This document shows positions 10,161 to 19,235 of a stretch of DNA of 64,000 nucleotides, piece after piece. Positions within the stretch are counted from its first letter, which is position 1; the number at the start of each line of letters is the position of its first letter. The stretch is from Synechococcus sp. Nb3U1 (GTDB lineage Bacteria; Cyanobacteriota; Cyanobacteriia; Thermostichales; Thermostichaceae). The notes under the pieces were generated by a model that made no database searches, was not told the origin of the DNA, and was given only the letters and a program-made list of their open reading frames with translations. The position numbers were made by a program, and so were the translations under genes. The stretch spans positions 1,522,079-1,586,078 of the forward strand of contig NZ_JAKFYQ010000001.1 of the NCBI RefSeq assembly GCF_021533835.1, in the 5' to 3' direction.

Positions 10161-10619
10161 CTAAGCCAAGCCCGTCCCTAGCAACGGCAACAAGCTGATC
10201 AGCAACAGACCTAATGTTGACAAGGATCCCGCCAGAAAAGAGAGGGAACGCCCGATGGGAATATCAGCGATGTAGCAAAGGTTGTAAAGCAGCCGCGCCA
10301 CCAGAAACACCCCACACAACACCGCCACCCCTTCCTCTCCAGTCAGGCCAAAGTACCAGGGATCCAGGTGGGGCCCAGTGATATAGGCGATCAACGCGGC
10401 TGCCGCAAACATCCCGAATGTTTCAAAGCCATTTTCATGTGCCCAAGTGGCCCGTTGCCCGTAGGGAGGTAATCGGTCGAACATAGCACGGGGAGCACTA
10501 ACATCGTATCCGACGCGGGCACGAGCATAGCCCACCACTCCCATTGGCAGATAAACCAAAAACATGGCCGCCGCAACAGAGAATAGAGGAATCGCTTCGA
10601 GGGAAAGGTTCTGCAACAT
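10161..10619 (-). CDS. MAPEG-family integral membrane protein
   Basis: This 152-aa protein has about four hydrophobic segments. The conserved middle of the MAPEG family is present: RATWAHENGFETFGMFAAA, then VARLLYNLCYIADIP. MAPEG proteins in eukaryotes act on eicosanoids and glutathione; bacterial members are mostly uncharacterised, so no reaction is claimed. The ATG at 10619 fits the family N-terminus. Upstream on the same strand lie a TIR element and the TM2/SHOCT gene. Confidence 0.85.
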   Translation of the reverse strand: MLQNLSLEAIPLFSVAAAMFLVYLPMGVVGYARARVGYDVSAPRAMFDRLPPYGQRATWAHENGFETFGMFAAAALIAYITGPHLDPWYFGLTGEEGVAVLCGVFLVARLLYNLCYIADIPIGRSLSFLAGSLSTLGLLLISLLPLLGTGLA

Positions 10620-10690
10620 GGATTGGCAAGCAAGAGTTCAGGATCCCTCTCATTGTCGCCGCAGAAGCACTTCTTCAGGTTAAGAGAAGA

Positions 10691-10818
10691 TACAGCTTTT
10701 TCCAGCGTTATCTACTACTACAGCTAACTCAGGTCAATCCTTGACCTGACAGAGGTCTGGCTAAACTTTAGATCCACAGATCCACATGTAGACCCACATG
10801 AAGTCAGAAAAGACTGTA
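10691..10818 (+). repeat. Dispersed TIR element, copy 2 (longer, divergent)
   Basis: The element spans about 128 bp, from TACAGCTTTTTCC to AGAAAAGACTGTA. Its left third matches the other copies (CCAGCGTTATCT, CTCAGGTCAAT). The middle differs and contains the imperfect direct repeat GATCCACA. The right end keeps ATGAAGTCAGAAAAG. It lies between the MAPEG gene and the TM2/SHOCT gene. Confidence 0.7.
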
Positions 10819-10872
10819 AGACCCATGCAGGGATGCCTTACTGCTTTTTTTGAAGATCTTTTGAGGATCTCT

Positions 10873-11295
10873 TTAGGAAATTTTACGGATTTTTTGGCGG
10901 CGCTCTTCATACTCAGCGCGGGTAATCAACCCCTGTTTTAACTGGCTCTCCAATTGCTGCTCCGGATCCTGAGATTCCCGCCCTTCCACACTTTTCCACT
11001 CCAACCCGATCAAATCCCGATTAAAGCGAAAATCAAAATCGGCATTGGTCATGGTTAAAATCCACAGGCCCTCCATTAAGCAGAAGGCTCGCAAAGTATA
11101 GCTCAGGATCTGCAACGGAATGGAGGGAATAAAAACCAGCAGGCCCACCCCCAAGTAACCCCAACCCCAGCGTTTGTGGCCCATGTAGAAGCGTTGCAAA
11201 CCGGGTATGAGCACTCCCAGCATCGACAACCAGCCTGCCACCTCTCGGATCAACCGCTGACCTTCGCGGTGAGCTGGGCTTTTGCTCTCGGCCAT
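10873..11295 (-). CDS. TM2-domain and SHOCT-domain membrane protein
   Basis: This 140-aa protein has two membrane helices in a TM2-like arrangement: GLQRFYMGHKRWGWGYLGVG and a second segment around LVFIPSIPLQILSY. A charged linker follows, then a C-terminal SHOCT-type motif (LKQGLITRAEYEERRQKI). SHOCT motifs are common short oligomerisation tails. The function is unknown. The ATG start is supported by the charged N-terminus preceding the first helix. It is divergent from glmU, with about 150 bp between. Confidence 0.75.
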   Translation of the reverse strand: MAESKSPAHREGQRLIREVAGWLSMLGVLIPGLQRFYMGHKRWGWGYLGVGLLVFIPSIPLQILSYTLRAFCLMEGLWILTMTNADFDFRFNRDLIGLEWKSVEGRESQDPEQQLESQLKQGLITRAEYEERRQKIRKIS

Positions 11296-11447
11296 AGTCT
11301 GTCTGAGCCACCTAGACGTGCCATCAGGCTAGCTCAAGTTTCGACCTCAGTTCCGGGGCTTTTCGAACTTAAATGACACCTAACTAGCATTACATTTGAG
11401 CAGAATTCTGCCGCGTATACTTTATGGGGGCAGATCTGGGGGTGGGT

Positions 11448-13274
11448 ATGGCAGAGCGAGAGCTGACGGTGGCAATCTTGGCGGCGGGCAAAGGCACCCG
11501 CATGCGCTCTGATTTGCCGAAGGTATTGCACAAACTGGGATCCCTATCTTTAATTGAGCGGCTGCTGCAAACCGTGCTGACTCTGGATCCCCACCGTTGC
11601 CTGGTGATCGTGGGCTACCAGCAGGAGAAAGTGCGCCAAGCCCTGCAAGAATATCCGGTCGAATTTGTTGAGCAAACCCAGCAATTGGGCACCGGACACG
11701 CCGTTCAACAACTGTTGCCCCTATTGCCTGAGTTTCAAGGGGATCTGCTGGTGATCAACGGGGATGTACCTCTGTTACGGGCAGAAACCCTACAAGCTTT
11801 GGTGGAGCGTCATCGTCAAGTCAGGCCGGGGGTAACCTTGCTATCGGCACAAGTGGCGGATCCCTATGGGTATGGGCGGGTGTTTTGCGATGCGCAGCAG
11901 CGCATTTTGGAATTGGTGGAAGAACGGGATTGCACCCCGGCACAACGGCAAAATCGGCGCATCAACAGTGGCGTGTATTGTTTCGATTGGTTGGCTCTGG
12001 CGGAGGTGCTCCCCAACTTGGGCAGCAGCAATGCCCAACAGGAGTATTACTTAACAGATGCTGTCGGTCTGGTGGGAAAGGCGATGGCACTGGATGTCTC
12101 GGATCCGCAAGAAATTGTCGGCATTAACGACCGGCGCCAACTGGCCCATGCTTATCAAATTTGGCAGGATCGCCTCAAGCAGTCCTGGATGGAAGCAGGG
12201 GTTACCTTCGTGGATCCGGAGAGCGTCAGCCTAGAAGAAGCCGTAGAACTGGCCCCGGATGTGATCATCGAGCCCCAAACCCATCTGCGGGGAGCTTGCC
12301 GAATCGGCTCCGGAACCCGCTTGGGGCCTGGCAGCTGGATCGAATCCAGCACCATCGGGACAGGCTGCCAGATCCTCTACTCGGTGGTAAGCCACAGCCA
12401 CATCGGTGACCATACCTGGGTGGGACCCTATGCCCATGTGCGCCCCCACAGCCAGATTGCGGACCACTGCCGCATCGGCAACTTTGTAGAAACCAAAAGC
12501 GCCCAAATGGGATCCCATAGCAATGCTGCTCACCTGTCCTACTTGGGAGATGCCAAGCTGGGATCCCAGGTGAATATCGGGGCGGGCACGATCATCGCCA
12601 ATTACGATGGCCAGCAGAAACATTTCACCGAGATTGGAGATCGCAGCAAAACCGGAGCCAATTCCGTTTTGGTGGCCCCCCTCAGGGTGGGATCCGATGT
12701 CACCATCGCCGCCGGCTCCACCATTCCCCCTCGCCACGATCTGCCGGATAATTGTTTGGCCATCGCTCGCCCCCATCCGGTGATCAAGCCCGGTTGGCGA
12801 CTGGGGATCCGTTCGACCCGCAACTTAGATCCCAAGACGGATCCCAAAACCCCGCCTGTGGGATCCCTCAAGATCTATCCGTTGCGACTCTGCCCCGGCC
12901 AAGATCTCAAGCAAGAATTGGAACACTTTGCCCGTCAACAACCGCTGCAAGCAGGGTTTGTGCTGACCGCCATTGGCAGCCTCAGCCAAGCTACCCTGCG
13001 CCTAGCTGACCAAACCGGGGATCATCTGTTGGCGGAACGACTGGAAATCCTGGCCTTGAACGGATCCCTATGTGCCGATGGCCTACATCTACACCTGACT
13101 GTTGCCGATTCGCAGGGTAAAACCTGGGGTGGGCACCTGCGCCCCGGCTGCCTCATCTACACCACTGCCGAAATTGTGCTCGCAGACAGCCTAGCGCATC
13201 GTTTCTCCCGCCAACCGGATCCAACCACGGGCTACCTGGAATTGCAGATTGAACAAGCCGCAGGGGATCCCTGA
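11448..13274 (+). CDS. glmU: GlmU (bifunctional UDP-GlcNAc synthesis) fused to a C-terminal PPC/DUF296 domain
   Basis: GlmU acetylates glucosamine-1-phosphate and then uridylates it to UDP-GlcNAc for peptidoglycan and glycan synthesis. The pyrophosphorylase signature LAAGKGTRMRSDLPK is at residues 11-25. A left-handed beta-helix follows (about 250-450), and His362 in HLSYLGDA matches the catalytic acetyltransferase base. Normal GlmU ends near residue 455. Here a Pro-rich linker leads into about 130 more residues (475-605) that match the PPC/PD1-like DUF296 fold, with HLH at 547-549 and GGHL at 561-564, the likely metal-binding histidines. The frame is unbroken, so this is a true fusion. I chose the ATG at 11448 over 11424 because it fits the GlmU N-terminus. 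Confidence 0.93.
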   Translation: MAERELTVAILAAGKGTRMRSDLPKVLHKLGSLSLIERLLQTVLTLDPHRCLVIVGYQQEKVRQALQEYPVEFVEQTQQLGTGHAVQQLLPLLPEFQGDLLVINGDVPLLRAETLQALVERHRQVRPGVTLLSAQVADPYGYGRVFCDAQQRILELVEERDCTPAQRQNRRINSGVYCFDWLALAEVLPNLGSSNAQQEYYLTDAVGLVGKAMALDVSDPQEIVGINDRRQLAHAYQIWQDRLKQSWMEAGVTFVDPESVSLEEAVELAPDVIIEPQTHLRGACRIGSGTRLGPGSWIESSTIGTGCQILYSVVSHSHIGDHTWVGPYAHVRPHSQIADHCRIGNFVETKSAQMGSHSNAAHLSYLGDAKLGSQVNIGAGTIIANYDGQQKHFTEIGDRSKTGANSVLVAPLRVGSDVTIAAGSTIPPRHDLPDNCLAIARPHPVIKPGWRLGIRSTRNLDPKTDPKTPPVGSLKIYPLRLCPGQDLKQELEHFARQQPLQAGFVLTAIGSLSQATLRLADQTGDHLLAERLEILALNGSLCADGLHLHLTVADSQGKTWGGHLRPGCLIYTTAEIVLADSLAHRFSRQPDPTTGYLELQIEQAAGDP

Positions 13275-13534
13275 CAATCACCACCAATTGAATCTCATGC
13301 AAACACAACCGGAAGATTTGGGGATAGGGATCCTCTCTTGGGATCAGTGAGCCCTGTTTTTCCGTGGGTAAGTGGTATATTAGGCAGCATAAAGCACCGG
13401 GATCCCGATCCGATACTGGAGGGCAAGGCTGGGGTCTTCTTGAGTGATTACAGCGTGAACCAGCCCAAAAATGAGTACCCAGTTGGGCAATCCGTGGTTG
13501 CTAAGGTTAATGCACAGATTGGCGGAATCTGGCC

Positions 13535-14011
13535 ATGCCCCGAGTTACAACGGCTGATGAATTACTGGCAATGTACGCCGCTGGCGAGCGCAATTTTCAA
13601 GAATCCAATTTGATCGGTGTGGATCTGGTGCGTTCCACCCTGCAGGATGCGGATCTGAAGGGGGCCAACCTCTCCTTTGGCAAATTGAGTGGGGTCAATC
13701 TGCAGGGAGCCGATTTGCGCGGGGCCGATCTCAGCTCGGCTAACCTGATGGGGGCCAGCCTTTATGGGGCCAATCTCTGGGAGGCCAACCTCATCGGGGC
13801 GGATCTCAGCTTTGCCGATCTCCGGGAGACCAACCTGCACGGAGCCTATCTCTGGGAGGCAAAACTCACCCGTGCGCAATTGCAGGGATCCGATCTGAGC
13901 GGGGCAAAAATGGGAGGTGCTGTTCTAACCGGGGCCGATCTGAGGGGGGCTACTTTGCCGGATGGGACGGTGCGGCCTTGGGCTGATCCAGTGGTGGACA
14001 AGGCAGAATAG
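13535..14011 (+). CDS. Pentapeptide-repeat protein
   Basis: This 158-aa protein is built of about 18 A(D/N)LxG-type pentapeptides from residue 35 to 145, for example LQGADLRGADLSSANL. It should fold as a right-handed quadrilateral beta-helix. A short helical cap (TADELLAMYAAGERNF) precedes the repeats, as in many cyanobacterial pentapeptide proteins. There is no signal peptide, so it is cytoplasmic or binds a partner. Function is unknown. It sits 22 bp before a LapA-like gene on the same strand and may share its transcript. Upstream lies a 260-bp spacer with no clear gene. Confidence 0.88.
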   Translation: MPRVTTADELLAMYAAGERNFQESNLIGVDLVRSTLQDADLKGANLSFGKLSGVNLQGADLRGADLSSANLMGASLYGANLWEANLIGADLSFADLRETNLHGAYLWEAKLTRAQLQGSDLSGAKMGGAVLTGADLRGATLPDGTVRPWADPVVDKAE

Positions 14012-14033
14012 AACTGTTGCGACGGGATCCCGT

Positions 14034-14309
14034 ATGTTACTGCTGTTCAACTTGGCCTTAACTGTGCTGCTGGCTCTGGGGGTAGCGGTGCTAGCTGGGC
14101 AAAACCTCACTTCTCTGACCGTGCATTTTTTGATGTTGCGCTCGGTGGAGCTGCCCTTGGGCTTGGTGATAACTTTGGCAGTTGGCTTAGGCCTGTTGAC
14201 GGTGGGGCTGGGCTCTTTCCTCTGGCCGGGACGCAGCTTCTCCACCACCGCCCGCCAACTGCAGGAACGGGTACGCCAATTGGAAATGCAAGATCAACCA
14301 CCCCAATAA
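14034..14309 (+). CDS. LapA/DUF1049-like two-helix membrane protein
   Basis: This 91-aa protein has two membrane helices (about residues 2-24 and 40-64). The loop between them, NLTSLTVHFLMLRSVELPLG, is typical of the LapA (DUF1049) family. A C-terminal coiled-coil-like tail ends RQLQERVRQLEMQ. I chose the ATG at 14034, because a longer frame from 13962 overlaps the pentapeptide gene in another frame and adds no membrane feature. In E. coli LapA takes part in lipopolysaccharide assembly; a role here is not established. It lies directly downstream of the pentapeptide gene. Confidence 0.8.
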   Translation: MLLLFNLALTVLLALGVAVLAGQNLTSLTVHFLMLRSVELPLGLVITLAVGLGLLTVGLGSFLWPGRSFSTTARQLQERVRQLEMQDQPPQ

Positions 14310-14312
14310 CCT

Positions 14313-14332
14313 CAGATACTTGCAGATACTTG
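14313..14332. repeat. Tandem 2 x 10 bp repeat
   Basis: CAGATACTTG is perfectly duplicated just after the LapA-like stop codon. Flanking CCTCA and TGAGG could close a hairpin around it. Confidence 0.6.
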
Positions 14333-14465
14333 AGGCTACTCTCCTGCTCAGCAAAGATTTTGGGAAGCCTTAAACCCTAAACAAAGTCAGCCAGTTCCCC
14401 ATAGATGACACAGATATCCAGGACTGGGCGTAAGCTGAGGAAGGATTCTTGGACTGATCGTAACA

Positions 14466-15722
14466 ATGGCTCATTCTCAACCCTCTTCCCCTAATATCTC
14501 CCCACAAGATCCACGGGCGCTGCGCAAGGCCCTACGCGGATCCGACACCTACTTTGCCAAAGGGTTTGAAGAACACAAAGATCAGGTGCAATCGGATCTA
14601 CAAACCACCTACAAAAGTCCCCTTGTCGAGCAAATCCGCACCCAATTTTACCGCTATCAGCAAGGAGAGATCACCATTCACCTGGCCAAGGCTTTTGGCT
14701 TCTGCTGGGGAGTGGAACGAGCCGTAGAGTATGCCTATGAGGCGCGGCGACGCTTCCCGGATCGGCGACTGTGGATCACCAACGAGATCATCCATAATCC
14801 CCTGGTCAATCAGCACCTCAAGGATATGGGGATCCGCTTCGTCGGCAAAGGCCCGGATGGGAAAAAGGATTTTTCTCAAATTCAGCCCCAGGATGTGGTG
14901 CTCTGGCCGGCCTTTGGAGCAAGTGTGCCGGAAATGGAGTTTTTCCGGTCGCAGGGGAATGAGATTGTCGATACCACCTGCCCTTGGGTCTCCCGAGTTT
15001 GGAACCAGGTGGATAAGCATCGGGCTGCACAGTTCACGTCCGTCATCCACGGCAAATACAACCACGAAGAAACCCTCGCCACCAGTTCCTTTGCCCAAAA
15101 ATATCTGGTGGTTCTAAACCTGGAGGAAGCGGAATGGGTTGCTCGCTACATTCTAGAAGGAGGAGATGCGGCAGACTTTCAGCAGCGGTTTAGCAAAGCC
15201 ACCTCTCCCGGTTTTGATCCGAATCAAGATTTGGAGCGGATCGGCATCGCCAACCAAACCACCATGCTAGAAGGGGAAACCCGCGCCATCGCCAAACTTT
15301 TTGAAACGACGATGCTGCGCAAATACGGCCCGCAACAGTTGGATGACCACTTCATGAGTTTCAACACCATCTGCAACGCCACCCAAGAACGACAGGATGC
15401 CATGTTCGAGCTGATTGAGGATCCTTTGGATGTCATGGTGGTGATTGGTGGATTCAATTCTTCGAATACCACCCACCTGCAGGAGATTGCCCTAGAAAAA
15501 GGGTTGCCCTCTTTTCATATTGATGGCCCCGACTGCATCCAAGCCCACAACCGCATCCGCCACAAGCCCCTCCATCAAGACCTAACTGTTACAGAAGGGT
15601 GGCTGCCCGATGGGCCAGTTCGAATTGGCATTACCTCCGGAGCCTCGACACCGGATCGCGTGGTGGAAGAAGTGATTCGGCGCATTTTTGCCCTGCGTGA
15701 ACCCCGTCGGATCCCTTCCTAA
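14466..15722 (+). CDS. ispH: 4-hydroxy-3-methylbut-2-enyl diphosphate reductase
   Basis: IspH catalyses the last step of the MEP pathway, giving IPP and DMAPP for carotenoids, phytol and quinones. The protein is 418 aa, the long cyanobacterial/plant type with an N-terminal extension of about 70 residues. Three cysteines that hold the 4Fe-4S cluster are visible: Cys80 in FGFCWGV, Cys172 in DTTCPW and Cys303 in NTICNATQ. The active-site TNEIIHNP and GGFNSSNT motifs are present. Electrons probably come from ferredoxin. It stands alone on the plus strand. An inverted repeat of GGGATC type follows the gene. Confidence 0.97.
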   Translation: MAHSQPSSPNISPQDPRALRKALRGSDTYFAKGFEEHKDQVQSDLQTTYKSPLVEQIRTQFYRYQQGEITIHLAKAFGFCWGVERAVEYAYEARRRFPDRRLWITNEIIHNPLVNQHLKDMGIRFVGKGPDGKKDFSQIQPQDVVLWPAFGASVPEMEFFRSQGNEIVDTTCPWVSRVWNQVDKHRAAQFTSVIHGKYNHEETLATSSFAQKYLVVLNLEEAEWVARYILEGGDAADFQQRFSKATSPGFDPNQDLERIGIANQTTMLEGETRAIAKLFETTMLRKYGPQQLDDHFMSFNTICNATQERQDAMFELIEDPLDVMVVIGGFNSSNTTHLQEIALEKGLPSFHIDGPDCIQAHNRIRHKPLHQDLTVTEGWLPDGPVRIGITSGASTPDRVVEEVIRRIFALREPRRIPS

Positions 15723-15751
15723 CAGCTGCCTGATGGGGTTCCGAAACCCTG

Positions 15752-15769
15752 ATGGGATCGGGATCCCAT
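15752..15769. repeat. GGGATC-type inverted repeat after ispH
   Basis: ATGGGATC and GATCCCAT face each other around GG, forming an 18-bp palindrome 30 bp after the ispH stop. It is one of several GGGATCCC-derived hairpins at gene ends. No T-run follows directly, so termination is unproven. Confidence 0.5.
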
Positions 15770-15792
15770 ACGCTCTTTGAGGCTACCTTTGC

Positions 15793-16755
15793 GTGTTTAC
15801 CACCCTTTTTCAGGTCTACTCGCCATTGCTGGGCTGGACAATACTGGGGTTTCTTCTCCAGAAAGTCATGCCCACCGGGTGGAATCGTTGGGTAGGCCCC
15901 CATCCGCTGGGGCGATTCATGTTCTGGGTGGGGGTACCCCTCAGCATCATCGGGTTTATGCAGGGAGTAGATCTATCCGGGCAAATCTGGGTTGCCCCTC
16001 TGATCTGCTGGCTGTCGGTGGGGCTGGGAGCCGGGATGGCCAGTGCTTGGCTCTGGTGGCAACACCTGCGTAGGGAAGGCTTAGCACCGACAGCTCCCAT
16101 GCCCTGGAGCAGTGCCCAGCAGGGTAGTTTTCATCTGGCCGCAACCCTCGGGAATACCGGCTATTTGGGCTATCCCATTTGTCTAGCGGTGGCAGGAACG
16201 ACCTACTTTGGCTGGGCATTGTTTTATGACCTCTTGGGCACCCTATTTATGGCCTACGGGTTTGGGGTTTGGGTGGCTAGTCGCTACGGCAACTCCTGCA
16301 TCCAAGCCTGGCAGGTTGGGATCCATATCCTGCGCACCCCTGCCCTTTGGTCGTTTGGGATGGGCCTTCTGCTGGTGCGTGAACCGCCGCCGGGGTGGCT
16401 CTCTCAGGGGCTTAGCGCTTTTGCCTGGGGCATGATTCCGCTCAGTTTGATGTTGTTGGGGATGCGGCTGGCGCAAGTCAAACATTGGGGATCCTTTCGT
16501 CCAGCCGGAGTGGCCCTCTTGATTAAGTTATTGCTTGTCCCTTTACTGGTGGGAATAGGTTTAGCCTTTACCTCTTACCCACCTCTGGCCAAGTTGGTAC
16601 TGGTTTTGCAGTCTGGCATGCCCCCCGCTATTGCTACCTTGGTGCTCACGGAAGAATATGACCTAGATCGGGAGATTACCGTGACCGCTTTGGCGGTGGG
16701 ATACTTGGCGGTTTTATTGACTTTGCCCCTTTGGCTCAAGTTGTGGGGAGCCTGA
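15793..16755 (+). CDS. AEC-family (auxin efflux carrier-like) permease
   Basis: This 320-aa integral membrane protein has about ten hydrophobic helices arranged in two halves. The family pattern LAATLGNTGYLGYPI lies in the first half, and a second-half motif ends SGMPPAIATLVLTEEYDLD. AEC carriers export malate-like organic acids or other solutes; the substrate cannot be inferred. The start codon is GTG at 15793. The 3' end overlaps the convergent gene at 16714-17511 by 42 bp. No linked regulator is visible. Confidence 0.87.
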   Translation: MFTTLFQVYSPLLGWTILGFLLQKVMPTGWNRWVGPHPLGRFMFWVGVPLSIIGFMQGVDLSGQIWVAPLICWLSVGLGAGMASAWLWWQHLRREGLAPTAPMPWSSAQQGSFHLAATLGNTGYLGYPICLAVAGTTYFGWALFYDLLGTLFMAYGFGVWVASRYGNSCIQAWQVGIHILRTPALWSFGMGLLLVREPPPGWLSQGLSAFAWGMIPLSLMLLGMRLAQVKHWGSFRPAGVALLIKLLLVPLLVGIGLAFTSYPPLAKLVLVLQSGMPPAIATLVLTEEYDLDREITVTALAVGYLAVLLTLPLWLKLWGA

Positions 16756-17511
16756 GGGATCTTGCACCGAGCCATAGGCCAGATCGGGTTCCAATTCTGG
16801 CGCTGGAGCATCCGTCCGCTGAGGTTCTGGGTCTTCCTCAGAGCTGGGATCCGAATCGGGTCGGTCTTGTACCCAGGGAACACGGGCGCGAACCGGGGGG
16901 ACTTGCCAAAAGCTGGCTTGTTTGAGGTCAAATTCCTGACTCCAGGTGGGCAAGAAAGAACCGAGTTTCTGGCCAGACAGCCGCAACTGCTGTAAAAAAG
17001 TCAATTCCAAGCGAGCCAAGGTACGTCGCATGAAATCCTTGGCCCAGGCGGGATCAGGGGGTTCAACAGCTTGCAAATTAATCTGTAACAAGCCCAGCTT
17101 ACGATTCAGGTGGATGCGGGCATGGATCCCTTCATTGCGCAGCAGATAGTTCAACAAATAGTGGATTGCCTCCACATCCCCCTGTTTGGCTCGGTACAGA
17201 GTGCCGTTGGGATTCAGCTGAACCTGTCCTTCCCATTGCCGATGCCATTCCGGGATCCCTTCGTTTGTCAGAAAGCCAAACAGCTCCACATGGCGCTGCC
17301 CCCAAGTTAGGGCGATGTGCTCCAAGGTAGGAGCCAGACTCGCCAGTAGGCTGTCCGGCTCCGGGAGAGGCTCTCCTTCTAGCCGCAGCAGTAGGCGATG
17401 GCCGGAAACCCGCGCTTGCACCCGCACATGTCCCAGCTCTAGGGATCCCAACGCCTCCCCCAAGCAGGTGACAATATCGGGCAGAGCACCCTGTGAAAAA
17501 GAGTTGGACAC
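16714..17511 (-). CDS. Conserved cyanobacterial-type hypothetical protein
   Basis: This 265-aa soluble protein starts with GTG. Residues 1-210 look folded, with alternating beta and helix; a motif HYLLNYLLRNEGIHARI is near the middle. The last 50 residues are Pro, Glu and Asp rich and probably disordered. I cannot name a family with confidence. The extended C-terminal tail overlaps the 3' end of the convergent permease gene by 42 bp, so the tail may be a late addition by stop-codon loss. It lies downstream of mgtE on the same strand. Confidence 0.72.
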   Translation of the reverse strand: MSNSFSQGALPDIVTCLGEALGSLELGHVRVQARVSGHRLLLRLEGEPLPEPDSLLASLAPTLEHIALTWGQRHVELFGFLTNEGIPEWHRQWEGQVQLNPNGTLYRAKQGDVEAIHYLLNYLLRNEGIHARIHLNRKLGLLQINLQAVEPPDPAWAKDFMRRTLARLELTFLQQLRLSGQKLGSFLPTWSQEFDLKQASFWQVPPVRARVPWVQDRPDSDPSSEEDPEPQRTDAPAPELEPDLAYGSVQDPSGSPQLEPKGQSQ

Positions 17512-17563
17512 GGGCAGAGAGCCTACACAAGAGCTGGATCCAACCTAGCCCAACTCACTGGCC

Positions 17564-18964
17564 TCAGATACCCAAGACCAAGCGAGCGGTGTAGAAGTAA
17601 ATCAATACCCCCAGCACATCCACAATCGTGGTGATAAAAGGGGCCGCCATCAGGGCCGGATCCAAGCCAAAGGAGCGAAACAGAAACGGCAAGCCCGCCC
17701 CCGAAATGGAAGAGAGAATGGAAATGCTGAATAAGCTCAGCCCGACGATGATCGCGACCGACAGATCCCGTTGCAGCGCATAAGCCCAGCCGATGGTGAT
17801 CACACTGAGCATCAACCCCAGCATGGCCCCCACCGTCGCCTCGCGGGCGAGCACCCCAAACCCATCCTTGAGGCGCACCACCGCCGTGCTCAAACCCCGA
17901 ATCACCACCGTCGAAGACTGTGCCCCAACATTGCCGCCGCTATCCACCAACAGCGGAATGAAGGCGGCCAAGGCAATGACTTCGCTCAAGACTTCTTCTT
18001 GCCCAGCGATGATTGTGCTGGTGAAGGTGTTGGTAAACAGCAAAATCAATAACCAGACCACCCGCTTGCGGGCCGCTCGCCATAAACCCAAATCAAAATA
18101 ATCATCCTCCCCGGATTGCACCCCCCCTAAGGAGTAGATATCTTTGGTGGTCTCTTGCTCCAAAATGTCCAGTACATCGTCTACCGTGACGATTCCCACT
18201 AGGCGCTGTTCTGCGTCTACCACTGGCACCGCCAATAGGTCATAGCGCTGGATCACCCGTGCCACTTCTTCTTGGTCGGTATTGGTGCTGACAAACACGA
18301 CTTCTCGGTTCATCACCTCTCCCAACATTTGGGCCGGATCCGCCATCACCAGTTCCCGCAACGATAGCGCCCCGGTTAAATGCCGCTCGGCGTCTGTGAT
18401 GTAGAGGTAGTAAATTGTTTCGGTTTCTCTGGCCAACAGGCGCACCCGCTCCAGAGCTTGGGCTGCTGTCAGATTCTCCTTTAGGGAAATATGCTCGGGG
18501 GTCATGATCCGCCCCGCCGTGTTGGGGGCATAGCCGAGCAGTAGTGCCGTGGCTTCCCGTTCTTGCGGGCTTAGTTGCGGCAGCAGGGCTGTCACCACTT
18601 TGGCGGGTAACTCGTCGAACAGGCGGGCCCGGTCATCCGGCGACATTTTATCGAGAATATCTTGGATTTCATGGCTTTTGAACTCTTGCAGCAGAGCTTC
18701 CTGCAGTTCTAAATCCAAGTGTTCGTAAACCCGAATGGCCAGATCCTTAGCCAGCAGCCGAAAGGCCAAAGCCTGCTGAGCCTCTGGCAACTCTCCAATC
18801 ACATCGGCAATATCCACCGGCTGAACGGGCAACAGGAGAGATTTCGCCTGCTCCAACTCGTTTTGGGCTAGGTACAGACTGAGTTGGCCTCGCAATAATT
18901 CACAAAATTGTTCCCGGCTTAGTTCGGAACGGATCGGGGTTGGGCTTCCAGTGGTGGGGTGCAA
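17564..18964 (-). CDS. mgtE: Magnesium transporter MgtE
   Basis: MgtE is a Mg2+-gated Mg2+ channel in the inner membrane. The 466-aa protein has the N-terminal superhelical domain (about 30-140), a CBS pair (about 150-270, ending with VVDAEQRLVGIVTVDDVLDIL) and five membrane helices (from about 305). The pore signature PLLVDSGGNVGAQSS lies in the second helix region, and SGAGLPFLF and DPALMAAPFITT are also family motifs. The start is a TTG at 18964, supported by the strong GGGAGGA ribosome site 7-8 nt upstream. CBS domains close the channel when Mg2+ is high, so regulation is built in. Confidence 0.95.
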   Translation of the reverse strand: MHPTTGSPTPIRSELSREQFCELLRGQLSLYLAQNELEQAKSLLLPVQPVDIADVIGELPEAQQALAFRLLAKDLAIRVYEHLDLELQEALLQEFKSHEIQDILDKMSPDDRARLFDELPAKVVTALLPQLSPQEREATALLLGYAPNTAGRIMTPEHISLKENLTAAQALERVRLLARETETIYYLYITDAERHLTGALSLRELVMADPAQMLGEVMNREVVFVSTNTDQEEVARVIQRYDLLAVPVVDAEQRLVGIVTVDDVLDILEQETTKDIYSLGGVQSGEDDYFDLGLWRAARKRVVWLLILLFTNTFTSTIIAGQEEVLSEVIALAAFIPLLVDSGGNVGAQSSTVVIRGLSTAVVRLKDGFGVLAREATVGAMLGLMLSVITIGWAYALQRDLSVAIIVGLSLFSISILSSISGAGLPFLFRSFGLDPALMAAPFITTIVDVLGVLIYFYTARLVLGI

Positions 18965-19095
18965 CAGCTTTCCTCCCTGCGACTCTAGCCTTAACTATGC
19001 CAGCAAAGCTGAATCTGCCCAAGCGTTAGCGTTGGCCTTCTAGTATCCTGAATGCTGTCTAAACCTACGAAGGACGAGGAACGAGACAAGATTAC

Positions 19096-19115
19096 TCATA
19101 GAATTAAATCTATGA
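19096..19115. promoter_or_regulatory. Candidate NdhR/CcmR operator upstream of ndhF3
   Basis: TCATAGA and TCTATGA face each other around ATTAAA, a perfect 7-bp inverted repeat. It contains ATAG-N8-CTAT, which as I recall is the binding motif reported for the LysR-type repressor NdhR (CcmR) of Synechocystis. A second overlapping inverted repeat, ATTAAAT-N6-ATTTAAT, spans 19103-19122. The site is 121 bp before the ndhF3 start. NdhR is known to repress this operon at high CO2, so the position fits. Direct binding is not shown. Confidence 0.6.
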
Positions 19116-19235
19116 ATTTAATCACGAAACTCGATTTTCGTCTATTCTCGTTTGCCTTTAACATGTTTTTAAGATTTTTTGCAGAATCTCAGCAAGTAGC
19201 GTGAGCAAGCCGGGATCCCTGGCTCAAGGAGGATT

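Noticed and set aside
13338-13613. 91-codon plus-strand frame before the pentapeptide gene
   Set aside because: It overlaps the start of the pentapeptide gene in another frame, has no family pattern, and its composition does not look coding.
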